DNA from: Lamellibrachia satsuma
Taxonomy: Eukaryota > Annelida > Polychaeta > Sabellida > Siboglinidae
Reading direction: 5' to 3'
Assembly (NCBI GenBank): GCA_033239005.1
Contig: BSQZ01000006.1
Location: 4,301,501 to 4,365,500, forward strand
Length of the DNA stretch: 64,000 bases
Within the stretch, counting starts at the first letter, position 1. Each line of letters opens with the position of its first letter. Of the stretch, positions 1 through 13,000 are shown piece after piece. Made by a program: the position numbers and the translations under genes. The notes under the pieces were generated by a model. The model was not told the DNA's origin. It worked only from the letters and a program-made list of their open reading frames with translations, and did not search any database.

Positions 1-774
1 GGCCATGACAGTTGTACCTCAGTACGGCCATGACAGTTGTACCTCTGTACGGCCATAACAGTTGTACCTCATACGGCCATGACAGTTGTACCTCTGTCAC
101 GGCCATGACAGTTGTACCTCTGTACGGCCATGACAGTTGTACCTCTGTACGGCCATGACAGTTGTACCTCAGTACGGCCATGACAGTTGTACCTCTGTAC
201 GGCCATGACAGTTGTACCTCTGTGCGGCCATGACAGTTGTACCTCTGTACGGCCATGACAGTTGTACCTCTGTACGGCCATGACAGTTGTACCTCTGTAC
301 GGCCATGACAGTTGTACCTCAGTACGGCCATGACAGTTGTACCTCTGTACGGCCATGACAGTTGTACCTCTGTACGGCCATGACAGTTGTACCTCAGTAC
401 GGCCATGACAGTTGTACCTCTGTACGGCCATGACAGTTGTACCTCTGTACGGCCATGACAGTTGTACCTCTGTACGGCCATGACAGTTGTACCTCTGTAC
501 GGCCATGACAGTTGTACCTCAGTACGGCCATGACAGTTGTACCTCTGTACGGCCATGACAGTTGTACCTCTGTACGGCCATGACAGTTGTACCTCTGTAC
601 GGCCATGACAGTTGTACCTCTGTACGGCCATGACAGTTGTACCTCTGTACGGCCATGACAGTTGTACCTCAGTACGGCCATGACAGTTGTACCTCTGTAC
701 GGCCATGACAGTTGTACCTCAGTACGGCCATGACAGTTGTACCTCAGTACGGCCATGACATTTGTACCTCAGTA
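1..774. repeat. 25-bp minisatellite, about 31 copies, cut by window start
   Basis: Head-to-tail copies of a 25-bp unit (ggccatgacagttgtacctc followed by tgtac or agtac). Divergence is very low, mostly a single t/a switch, and there is one short unit near 70-95. Because 75 bp equals 25 codons, the array stays open in several frames and gives false ORFs on both strands. The last unit decays near 750-774. The array continues beyond the left edge of the window. Confidence 0.97.
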
Positions 775-3700
775 TACCGGCTGATGCAATGTTCAGCTTT
801 GTCATCTGGCTTTAATTACAGGGTGTTATTTAGTGCCTTTCATGTTTTTCATATACACGTTATACATCTGTTTTCTACTGCAGGATCTTTTGTAAGTATA
901 CACCTTTCAGGCAACCGATCATTAAAGAAATGTGCATTTACTGCGATACTCTTAACTTGGCCAGCGTCTTGTTATATGTTCAGTGCACGAGTGATAATAG
1001 GGGCTATTCACAATTGTCAACATTTATCTATTCATACAAAACATACTAAATGGGGGTCTAGGGTCTTTCTTTTTTAAAATACTTCTCACAGATTCGGTAA
1101 ACAATGTAATATGTATAACCTAGTAACATATTACATGTGGCTAATGTGAGTTGTGTTTGGCTATAAATACTACAAAATTCAAGATTGATATTTAAATATA
1201 TACAATAGTCATGAAATTATGGTACTGGGACAATCCCAAATTGTTTACACAAAAGTAGGGACATTAGTCTCGCTAGTAACTGTCACCTCCCTATTCAGGT
1301 CACTATGGCCCATTCCCAGAGGTAATGTTAATAGAGGTTCTACTGTATATGCTGTACTTAAAGGTGCCTCATCAATTCGATTTTTTGCTCGTCTCGTTTC
1401 AAATTCATTTTTACGAAAATTAAAACCTACCTAGTATCCACTATGACATGCTAGCTCGTTTGTGCAACTTTTGTATGTAGTTTTTGTGAAATCATAAGAC
1501 AAACTATTAAATTATTTAATTCTGTATGCAGAATTTATTGAAGTGAAAATTGAAACACTGAAAACTCACAAATTTCGCCTTTGATGAAATTTGTCATGTG
1601 ATCGGCAAGAGGATGAAGTCACGCCCCTGATCAGCCTTTACCCCAAAAAAGTGTTTACCGTTTGATATCCACTATTTTGAGCCTTACCAGATCTAACGAC
1701 TAAAGTAAACTCTATCAAAGATTACTGCGGATATTACTTAAAACTATTCACACACTACACATCCGGACATCAATGAACCACATTTGCGATAGGCTAAATC
1801 AGTTGAGGGTGCAGTTTTAATATTTTAGTGTCATTTGTAAGGTATTTCAAATTATTTTATGCAATACATTTTGTTTTCAAATCTTCAGAGGTGCAAATAA
1901 TAAGAAAATGTATTTTATGAAACTGCATGTTTGCAATTCTGAGAAATAAGTAAATATACATTTAACAATACACGCAAATTGATGCAAGATTGCAAAAGCT
2001 CTGCCACATTGTATTGAATTGTTTATTTTTGCTGTAAACACTCGTAAATGTATATAGCAAAGCCATATTGCAAGCAGTTATCTGCAGTAATTACTAAACT
2101 AGCCAAGTTGCATGGATGGTACACGCGCTCATAGTGCATCCGCCATAGTTTTCATGCTATACAGGCTGGTTATGAATACATATATAGCCACAACACAACT
2201 ACATCATTCATACAAAGAAACAATTCTATGTTTTTATTAATGATTTCTCATAGTTTTATTTCAACAAAATAAGCACTTCAACAAAGAACTAACAAGCCAA
2301 AGAATCATGAGGGATTCATTCAAGGATGCGATGTCAAAAATATTATCAATACCAGTAATATTATTAACGAGGTATGTGGCTGCGACACAATATGTCCTCA
2401 CATAAATATTCATTTACATGCTGCTTTTATACTAAATGTGCCAATATGCACCAAACTGATTTGACCATAAATTTTATTTTATAAAACCACAGTGAACACA
2501 ACTGATAAATTTCTGCCTGGGGTGATCGCTTTCAACACAACACAAGTTTGCAATCTCTATTGTCCTCAAATATAAAATTATTCACTCCAGACATGCATAT
2601 TCCTTTTGAGTTTTTTAAATAAACATGTTTCTCTACAAGCATACTGAACAACCTGGGTAGGTAAAAACATGGATATTGTTACTTTATCCCAACAAATTTT
2701 ACAAGTGTTTATGCCCAAGAAAATATTGCAAATTCATCTACTGATCTTCTTTCCTTTGTATAAATGCCTACATTTTGTATGAAGTACTGAACATAATTAT
2801 ATAAACATAGTTTCAGTCTGTCTATATGTGTATGTATTACATATTGCAGTACACTAAATTACAAATCACACATGCACATATTCTATAAATACAAATTATA
2901 ATCAATTAAAAAATAAACAATACATAGTTTGCAGCAAAACTTACATAATAAAAATGTACATTGACACTAAACACATACAACACGTATATTTAGCAAGATT
3001 ACATAATACTCGGGAACTTTATTATAACAGAAATAATGGCACTGACACTCTTCATAGTTTCTACAATTCTAAACATGAATTATGAATGTATTAAAAAGCA
3101 TTTATAAATGTTTATTGGACATAATGCTTTCCTATTTTGATAAAGTTTTGATTAGTAATTTTCTAAATATAATTCTCATATATACTCTAGAAAATAAAAT
3201 ATGTACCTATGCTTGTTATATTATACACATTAAATAGTGCATTTCTAATTATATTTCACAATACAGTAAACTTTCTTAAGTATTGAAAACATGTTCTGTT
3301 TTCTAAATTGACTTGGTGCTATTTAAGTGAGCAAAAATATTGCCATGGGAACAGCAGTTGGGTCAAAGTTCAATTTAGGAACACCCAATCGTAACCTGGT
3401 AACTGTAATCTAATAACCAATCTATACCTAATACTGTTTAACCTGCTTTGGGTACACAGTTTATGCAAACTTTTTAATATTTTCAGAATGTATATTTTGA
3501 CGCTGCTTTTGTCAGAGTAAACTATATTTAAAAGCGTGCCACATGTATACTCTTGGTTGATGTTTTTTTTTCATAAGCATGCACCAAAGCACTTCACTTA
3601 TATTTATAACTAATCAGATCGCTATGCCAATATTTAGTTTTCTGTAAACAGCTCGTATTCAATATCCATTTTACAACAGTGATTCCTAAACATATCTAAT

Positions 3701-3938
3701 TAGACTTCAATGATCTCACATTGTATATGTTAACCAATTTCCAACCAATAGTTAACCAATTTCCAACAATATGAGCACACTGTACCAGAAGATTTCTTGA
3801 AGTGCCTCTTTTTAGCAGGACATAATAACCATCACTGTGTAAATACCCCCGTCATCAAGCGACTGTAAACTACTGATCCATCTGCATGTTTTCACAGCCA
3901 GTTGCCCCCACAATAGAGGGCAGCTGTGACGAGGCTGA
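775..3938. other. AT-rich 3' flank of the tetraspanin gene; no gene seen
   Basis: I see no coding signal here. The side next to 3939 should include the 3' UTR of the minus-strand tetraspanin gene. Several AATAAA-type signals occur on the minus strand (tttatt on the plus strand, for example near 2230 and 2470), but I cannot choose among them. One old dispersed repeat lies at 1436-1785. Confidence 0.6.
1436..1785 (-). repeat. Dispersed repeat family member A (inverted relative to the others)
   Basis: The reverse complement of this stretch matches 34800-35190 along most of its length. Shared blocks include a TTAGATCTGGTA-like block, a 'caaaatagtggatatc' block, a block ending in 'tcacatga', and a block with 'tttgtctgatgatttcac' and 'gctagcatg'. 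Shorter matches to the last block occur at 11760-11900, 25850-25960 and 60420-60530. It is probably a decayed non-autonomous mobile element. No coding capacity or clear ends are visible. Confidence 0.6.
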
Positions 3939-4031
3939 TCACTGCTCGTAGACCCGCTTCCGGTATCTGTAGAGCAGTTTGTGGTCGTGCACCTTCGTGA
4001 TCAGGACATACACAATGAAGATCCCTAGGAT
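3939..4031 (-). CDS. Tetraspanin exon 8: end of TM4 and C-terminal tail
   Basis: The acceptor is a pyrimidine-rich tract ending in gttctgtttcag just above 4031. Thirty codons follow, then TGA at 3941-3939. The exon starts in the second half of TM4 (ILGIFIVYVLI) and ends in a basic tail finishing RYRKRVYEQ. It joins the previous exon in phase 0. Confidence 0.88.
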   Translation of the reverse strand: MLGIFIVYVLITKVHDHKLLYRYRKRVYEQ

Positions 4032-7000
4032 CTGAAACAGAACGCCTCACCTAGATAGACTTGAACGCCTCACCTCACCTAGATAGACTTGAACGCCTCA
4101 CCTCACCTAGATAGACTTGAACGCCTCACCTCACCTAGATAGACTTGAACGCCTCACCTCACCTAGATAGGCTTGAACGCCTCACATGTAAATAGACTTG
4201 AAACATCAATTGCTTTAAAAGGAATTAGGATTGGTAAAAATGTAATTGTTTTTTATCAATTATTTTTACATCATGTCACTTTTTAACACAAATTATTCAC
4301 TACAAATAATCACTAGGATAATAATAATACTATGCCTGCGCCGTAAATCTGGTCACTGTGGATGTTCAGAGGCGAACTACAGTACAAAATTTTTTTTTAA
4401 ATATTACATAAAGGAATATATATTAAGATTTTTAAAGCATTTAAATAATATTAATTATTATATATATTAACCTTAATTTATATAATGCCATATATCCAGA
4501 AATACAATCTGTTCAGATGCGCTGAAAATACAACATTGATTAAAAACATATTGAGAATAGATAAATAAATAAATATACAACATTAAAATACTTGCTAAAG
4601 GTGACAACAAACAGTTAAAAGTGAATTCTAAAATGTTTGCGTAATTGAGGCAAAAGTGGCTGTAACTAGCCTAAAAATTAACATAAATGTGATTTAAAGA
4701 GAAAATGTGTATTAAAAAAAAGACAATGTTGACGTGTAGCCATAGGGATGTATGCTGGTGATACTTACGTGAAGGATTGCGAAGCCGAGGGCCGTCGCAC
4801 CAACCATATCGAGGTGGTTCTCTACCCACATCTTGAAAAACCACGAGCACCCTCGAGTGTTGATCTTTCTTCGACGAAGTATTCGCAGCTAGCAACAGAA
4901 TGGTCTCATCAAATCAACTGAAACAATAGCTGAGATCTGAGGTTAATATGAGAAATTACCATGAAACAAACAGTATGCATTGTATGTAGTATGTACGTGT
5001 GTACGTATTCATACATGTACATAAATAAAGAGAAGAGACTGGAATGAAGAAACACCTGAAGATGAAGGTAGTTGGGACCAGACTGTGATGGGCAGGACAA
5101 GGTAGAGGGGAGCAGACTGTGATGGGCAGGACAAGGTAGAGGGGAGCAGACTGTGATGGGCAGGACAAGGTAGAGGGGAGCACACTGTGATGGGCAGGAC
5201 AAGGTAGAGGGGAGCAGACTGTGATGGGCAAGACAAGGTAGAGGGGAGCAGACTGTGATGGGCAAGACAAGGTAGAGGGGAGCAGACTGTGATGGGCAGG
5301 ACAAGGTAGAGGGGAGCAGACTGTGATGGGCCGGACACATACAGAGGATGAGTGAGGACAGAATGGTAAAGGTAACCAACAGTGCCCAGTGTCCGGTCAA
5401 AGTGCTTTACACTCCACCCCCTGGCAGATCTTACACTCCACCCCCTGGCAGACCTTACACTCCACCCCTGGCAGACCTTACACTCCACCACCTGGCAGAC
5501 CTTATACGCCACCCCCTGGCAGACATTACACTCCACCCCCTGGCAGACCTTACACTCCACCCCCTGGCAGACCTTACCCTCCACCCCTGGCAGACCTTAC
5601 ACTCCACCCCCTGGCAGACCTTACACTCCACCCCCTGGCAGACCTTACAATCCACCCCCTGGCAGACCTTACAATCCACCCCCTGGAAGACCTTACACTC
5701 CACCCCTGGCAGACCTTACACTCCACCCCCTGGCAGACCTTACACTCCACCCCCTGGCAGACCTTACACTCCACCCCCTGGCAGACATTACACTCCACCC
5801 CCTGGCAGACCTTACACTCCACCCCCTGGCAGACCTTACACTCTACCCCCGGCAGGCCTTACATTCCACCCCCTGGAAAACCTTACACTCCTCCTCTTGG
5901 AAGACCTTACACTCCACCCCCTGGAAGACCTTACACTCCACACCCTGGCAGACCTTACACTCCACCCCCTGACAGACTTTACACTCCACCCCTGGCAGAC
6001 CTTACACTCCACCCCCTGGCAGACCTTACACTCCACCCCCTGGCAGACCTTACACTCCACCACCTGGCAGACCTTACACTCCACCCCCTGGCAGACCTTA
6101 CCCTCCACCCCTGGCAGACCTTACACTCCACCCCCTGGCAGACCTGATTGACATGGTCGCTCCAACACCAACTCCACTTAAACCAGGCTGCAATTACTGT
6201 GTGAAGACTATTTTTTCATATGCATCCGCCACTGTCTACAGCCAATTACTCATTTATACAGCTGAGTGAACGAGATGTGAATGAAATTGCCCAAGAGAGC
6301 ATGGAAATAAAGAGGGAGTGGAAACAAAGAGAGCGTGGAAATAAAGAGGGAGTGGAAACAAAGAGAGCGTGGAAATAAAGAGGGAGTGGAAACAAAGAGA
6401 GTGTGGAAATAAAGAGGGAGTGGAAACAAAGAGAGCGCGGAAATAAAGACAGCGTGGAAACAAAGAGAGCATGGAAACAAAGAGAGCATGGAAATAAAGA
6501 GGGAGTGGAAATAAAGAGGGAGTGGAAACAAAGAGAGCGTAGAAATAAAGAGGGAGTGGAAACAAAGAGAGCGTGGAAATAAAGAGGGAGTGGAAACAAA
6601 GAGAGCGTGGAAATAAAGAGAGCGTGGAAACAAAGAGGGAGTGGAAATAAAGAGGGAGTGGAAACAAAGAGAGCGTGGAAATAAAGAGGGAGTGGAAACA
6701 AAGAGAGAGTGGAAATAAAGAGGGAGTGGAAACAAAGAGAGCGTGGAAATAAAGAGGGAGTGGAAACAAAGAGAGCATGGAAATAAAGAGGGAGTGGAAA
6801 CAAAGACAGCGTGGAAATAAAGAGGGAGTGGAAACAAGGAGAGCGTGGAAACAAAGAGGGAGTGGAAACAAAGAGAGCGTGGAAACAAAGAGAGCATGGA
6901 AACAAAGAGAGCGTGGAAACAAAGAGGGAGTGGAAACAAAGAGAGTGTGGAAATAAAGAGGGAGTGGAAACAAAGAGAGCATGGAAATAAAGAGGGAGTG

Positions 7001-10000
7001 GAAACAAAGAGGGAGTGGAAATAAAGAGGGAGTGGAAACAAAGAGGGAGTGGAAATAAAGAGAGCGTGGAAACAAAGAGGGAGTGGAAATAAAGAGAGCA
7101 TGGAAACAAAGAGAGCATGGAAACAAAGAGAACATGGAAACAAAGAGGGAGTGGAAACAAAAGAGGGAGTGGAAACAAAAGAGAGCATGGAAACAAAATA
7201 GAGCATGGAAACAAAGAGAGCATGGAAACAAAAGAGAGCATGGAAACAAAGAGAGCATGGAAACAAAAGAGAGCATGGAAACAAAAGAGAGCATGGAAAC
7301 AAAGAGAGCATGGAAACAAAGAGAGCATGGAAACAAAGAGGGAGTGGAAACAAAAGAGGGAGTGGAAACAAAAGAGAGCATGGAAACAAAAGAGAGCATG
7401 GAAACAAAAGAGAGCATGGAAACAAAAGAGAGCATGGAAACAAAAGAGAGCATGGAAACAAAAGAGAGCATGGAAACAAAAGAGAGCATGGAAACAAAAG
7501 AGAGCATGGAAACAAAAGAGAGCATGGAAACAAAGAGAGCATGGAAACAAAAGAGAGCATGGAAACAAAGAGAGCATGGAAACAAAAGAGAGCATGGAAA
7601 CAAGAGAGCATGGAAACAAAGAGAGCATGGAAACAAAGAGAGCATGGAAACAAAGACAGCATGGAAACAAAGAGAGTGTGGAAATAAAGAGGGAGTGGAA
7701 ACAAAGAGAGCGTGGAAATAAAGAGGGAGTGGAAACAAAGAGAGCATGGAAATAAAGAGGGAGTGGAAACAAAGAGGGAGTGGAAATAAAGAGGGAGTGG
7801 AAACAAAGAGGGAGTGGAAATAAAGAGAGCGTGGAAACAAAGAGGGAGTGGAAATAAAGAGAGCATGGAAACAAAGAGGGAGTGGAAATAAAGAGAGCAT
7901 GGAAACAAAAGAGTGAGTGGAAACAAAAGAGAGCATGGAAACAAAAGAGAGCATGGAAACAAAGAGAGCATGGAAACAAAAGAGAGCATGGAAACAAAAG
8001 AGAGCATGGAAACAAAGGAGAGCATGGAAACAAAGGAGAGCATGGAAACAAAAGAGAGCATGGAAACAAAGAGAGCATGGAAACAAAGAGGGAGTGGAAA
8101 CAAAAGAGAGCATGGAAACAAAAGAGAGCATGGAAACAAAAGAGAGCATGGAAACAAAAGAGAGCATGGAAACAAAGAGAGCATGGAAACAAAAGAGAGC
8201 ATGGAAACAAAGAGAGCATGGAAACAAAGAGAGCATGGAAACAAAGAGAGCATGGAAACAAAGAGAGCATGGAAACAAAGAGAGCATGGAAACAAAGAGA
8301 GCATGGAAACAAAGAGGGAGTGGAAACAAAAGAGCATGGAAACAAAAGAGAGCATGGAAACAAAAAGAGCATGGAAACAAAGAGAGCATGGAAACAAAAG
8401 AGAGCATGGAAACAAAGAGAGCATGGAAACAAAAGAGAGCATGGAAACAAAAGAGAGCATGGAAACAAAGAGAGCATGAAACAAAGAGAGCATGGAAACA
8501 AAGAGAGCATGGAAACAAAGAGAGCGTGGAAACAAAAGAGAGCTTGGAAACAAAGAGAGCGTGGAAACAAAGAGAGCATGGAAACAAGAGAGCATGGAAA
8601 CAAAAAGAGCATGGAAACAAAGAGAGCATGGAAACAAAGAGAGCGTGGAAACAAAGAGAGTGTGGAAACAAAGAGAGCATGGAAACAAAGAGAGAGGTAC
8701 AAGAGAAATAAAAAATTAAAGAGTAAAAATAATGTTAAAGGGGAGTTTAGTCAAAGTACATGTATTACAGGGGTCATGCCTCAGTTAGACTTCCCGGTGT
8801 GTTATACACGAATGTAGGGCATAGTAAGTTTGGATATAGGACATTAAAAAAAATTCATACGATCTGACATAAGTGCATTTGTGCACGGACATTACCAGGT
8901 TTGCTGGCGGAAGCTGTTGAGAGTGAAATGGTGGATTTTTAGATGATTTTAATAGGCGGAAGGATATTTGTGATTTTTTTGGCGATTAGACACGTGTGCG
9001 TCGTAATTCATGCCAATATTGGTAAACATTGAGGGGTATCGCACATACAGGCATATTACAAGAGTTAGAAACGTCTAATTTTTACAAAACTCGATCAGCA
9101 TGTCAGTGGGAAGATGACAGCAGCTGGTGAAAACTTTTAGAATTGTTGATGGTCACGTTTTCTTATAATTTTGCAAAACATTAACATGGCCACCAATGGG
9201 AAATATAACTGTAGGCTGAACCCAATTAAACGGAAGTCGTGGTCACAGCACGGTTATAAAATTTTTATATGCTTATGTTTTAATCGTTGTTGTTAGCCTA
9301 ATTGTGGATATTGCAGGTAATTTGGATGAAATAATTAGTTTGTTATAACACATTTCTTAGAATTTTTATAATTTGCAATTCTGATAATATAATGAGGGGA
9401 CATATTAAAAAAAAAATAAATGTTATGTTTCTTTGGTATCATGCTAGTTAATATTATATTATTATATACATTTTTTTGATTTAATATAGTCAACATGATC
9501 ATTACTTATTAAGTGCCGCTATTATTTCAACTTTTTAACCGTCTCCTTTAGGAGGTGTCCTGTAGTTGACCTACTATATACAAAAAAATGTAAAATAAAT
9601 GAACATTTTAATGTTGTGCTATAACGGGCAATTTAATGTTTAATAAGAAATTTTATTGTTCATCAACAGTTTTTCTTCCTTCATTTTCCATCTGTTAAAA
9701 TTGCACAAAAGAGCTTGTGGCAAGCTAAAAGCTTACAATAAGCACTTTTTATATAAAAAATAATCGTTGCGTTTCATAAATGCCTAATCACAACGTCTTA
9801 ATATGCATTTCATGTCGTGTGCAGTTCTCTGTAAGTGGTTGGGCACAAGGAAATTAAGGTATGCAACCCTAAACGTAGCTAACCCCATCTCTAGCTAACC
9901 CCATCCCTAGCCAATCATAACCCTGAAGTGGTTTACATAAGATATAACCATTCTCATAGACACAAGTTGCTAGCAAAAAGTGAACAGTTTGCTTGGAAAA

Positions 10001-13000
10001 GGCAGACAGCAGTAACAATCATGAATAGCCTGGTGTAGAGCGGTTGCCAAAATGGAAATTTGGTCAAAATTAGGGGTTATGACACCAGTTTGTGATGGAG
10101 TAGGCAGCTATTTTGCATTAGAACAGTCATTGGTGATATTTTTATGTGGCCCAGTACATTGGCCACAATGTGTAACAAATTTGGACAGAATAGTTGTATG
10201 TTGGTTGTGCACTGCCACTAGAAGCATTGCATATATCAGCATTTTCAAATCTGGCCGCACCGGGTATTTGGTAATATGATACCCCTTTATGGTGGGGTAT
10301 CCAAATCAAGCAGTACGCCTTGTATCTTATCAACTAGAAGCATGACAGCAGTCATATAAACAATAAAATTTAACAATTCTGACACATTGGAAATCACTCA
10401 AAATCCTGTTAAATGTTAAATCACTTTTCTGACAAAATTACACCATGTTTGGTTAAAAATCAAGCAATTATATAAATATTAATTTGAAAATAAATTCATT
10501 GCTATATCTAAAGAGACAATAAGCAGGCTTCATTGGCTCGCAATTCTCTGGAAATCTATTATACATGATATATGATTTGTCAAAGTGGACCTATAATTAA
10601 AATATGTGACTGGTTTTCAGCAAATATTCTGAGCATGGCATTGTTTTGATTTGGCTGCTATGTTCTGGACGTACCCTTTCCGACAGTTCCTTTCCTGCAA
10701 GTCCTTTCCTCACCCCACGGCCACATATTGCCTGCAAACAGATCAAAGAAAACATTTACAATAACATTATTAATTAGTAACGATTTTCTTCATACCACAA
10801 CTATTGAGATTACTTAAGTAATCTCAACAACTACTGAGATTACTTAAGTAACCTCGACAACTATTGAGATTACTGAAGTAATCTCAACAACTATTGGGAC
10901 TACTGAAGTAATCCCAACAACTATTGAGACTACTTAAGTTATCTCAACAACAAGTATAATAATCTGAACAACTATTGAGACTACTTAAGTAATATCAACA
11001 ACTATTGAGACTATTTAAGTAATCTGAACAACTATTGAGACTACTTTAGTAATTGCAACAACTATTGAGACTACTTAAGTAATCTCAACAACCATTGAGA
11101 CTACTTAAGTAATCTCAACAACTATTAAGACTACTTATGTAATCTCAACAACTATTGACACTATGTAAGTAATCTCAACAAATATTGAGACTACTTAAGT
11201 AATCTCAACAACTATTGAGACTACGTAAGTAGTAGTCATCTTTCTGATCCATGTGAACTCTCTAATCCATCTTACATTTCTGTTACTCTCTCTGTCTACC
11301 ACCATTGCTCGCTCCAAGTCTATGATGCAATTGTTTCTGTCTGCATGGTCTGTTATAACGGGACTGCCGAGTCAACTGGTGAGCAGAGGATGAACTAGTC
11401 GTCAAAGAATACCTGATGAATGGAGCTGATGGCTGCCGAAATGTTGAGAGTAAGTAATCTGAATAGTTGTAGTTTGAAGAAAATTGGTACTCACTATATA
11501 TATATCTACCAATTTGATGACCATTTTCACGAATAAAGTTATTATGATGTTGTGTTTAAAAATCCCTCCCCATTTTATTTAGTACATCGTTAATCAGGTT
11601 CGTCGATATTCCAATCTGCAGCGTGTGAATAGTTTAAGAAATGTGTGCAGTCAGCTTAGTGAAGCAGCGCATACTATTGTTAAAATCATCAACATAATTA
11701 AAGTTGATTAGATTGGATAACTTGCAAATGTGTGAACAGCTTTAAGCTATGGTGTATAGAGCCGGACCACTTTTGTCTTTTTTTAACCACATTTTTATCA
11801 GACCCGGTCCAAAATAATCTGTCTGACAATTTCACCAAAACTATATAACAAGTTTGTATAAATATGCTAGCACGGTAGACACAAGATAAGGTTCAATTTC
11901 TCATGAAATTAGTAAAAAAAGATGAGCAAAATAAATCAACTGAGCTTTAAATAGTTCATGCTGTCTCCAATTCACTGCTAACCAGTCTTGTGTCTGAGGA
12001 AGGAATATATGTCACTTTACTATTCACAAACCATTAAATTGAATGTAAGGAAGTAAGAGACTATGCAGCATGGACCTTGTGCTGCCATGGTAACATATTT
12101 AATGGGACAGGTAAGTTATTTCAGTAGTTGTCTTATGTGTGTGCGACTAAACAGGGTTTGTATTTTGTAAAAAAAAATAACATTGCCAAAACATAAGTAA
12201 CACAGTGTTAACGCATAAGTAACATAACATAACATAAGTAACACAGTGTTAACGCATAAGTAACATAACAGAGCCAAACAAGTAACACAGCAGTGTCAAC
12301 GCATAAGTAACATAACAGAGCCAAACAAGTAACACAGCAGTGTCAACGCATAAGTAACATAACAGAGCCAAACAATAACACAGCAGTGTCAATGCATAAG
12401 TAACATAACAGAGCCAAACAATAACACAGCAGTGTTAGCGCATAAGTAACATAGCAGTGTTAATGCATAAGTAACATAGCAGTGTTAATGCATAAATAAC
12501 ACAGCAGTGTGAAATAAGTAATGCAGCAGTGTTAAATAAGAAATGCAGCGATGTCAAATGAGTAACACAGCAGTTTCAATGCATAATGTCAAATAAGTAA
12601 CGCAGCAGTATTAAATAAGTAATGCCGCTGTGTTAAATAAGTAACGCAGCAGTGTTAAATAAGTAATGCAGCAGTGTTAACTAAGTAACACAGCAGTGTT
12701 AAATAAGTAATGCAGCAGTGTTAACTAAGTAACACAGCAGTGTTAAATAAGTAATGCAGCAGTGTTAACTAAGTAACACAGCAGTGTTAAATAAGTAACG
12801 CAGCAGTGTTAAATAAGTAATGCAGCAGTGTCCAAAAAATAATGCAGCAGTGTCAAAATTAATTGGTGCCAACACAAACGTAACACAACAGTAACAAGCC
12901 ATAAGTAACACAACAGTAACAACACATAAGTAACACAACAGTAACAACACATAAGTAACACAACAGTAACAACACATAAGTAACACAACAGTAACAACAC

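Noticed and set aside
69..756. Repeat-protein ORFs near the left edge
   Set aside because: The 25-bp minisatellite read in different frames.
5348..6151. Proline-rich 267-codon ORF and overlapping ORFs in other frames
   Set aside because: Created by the 24-bp array. Three frames are equally open and none extends meaningfully outside the repeat.
6246..8702. ORFs of over 800 codons in all three minus frames and 160-311-codon plus-strand ORFs
   Set aside because: They are translations of the 17/18-bp minisatellite in every frame. There is no non-repeat domain, splice context or start context.
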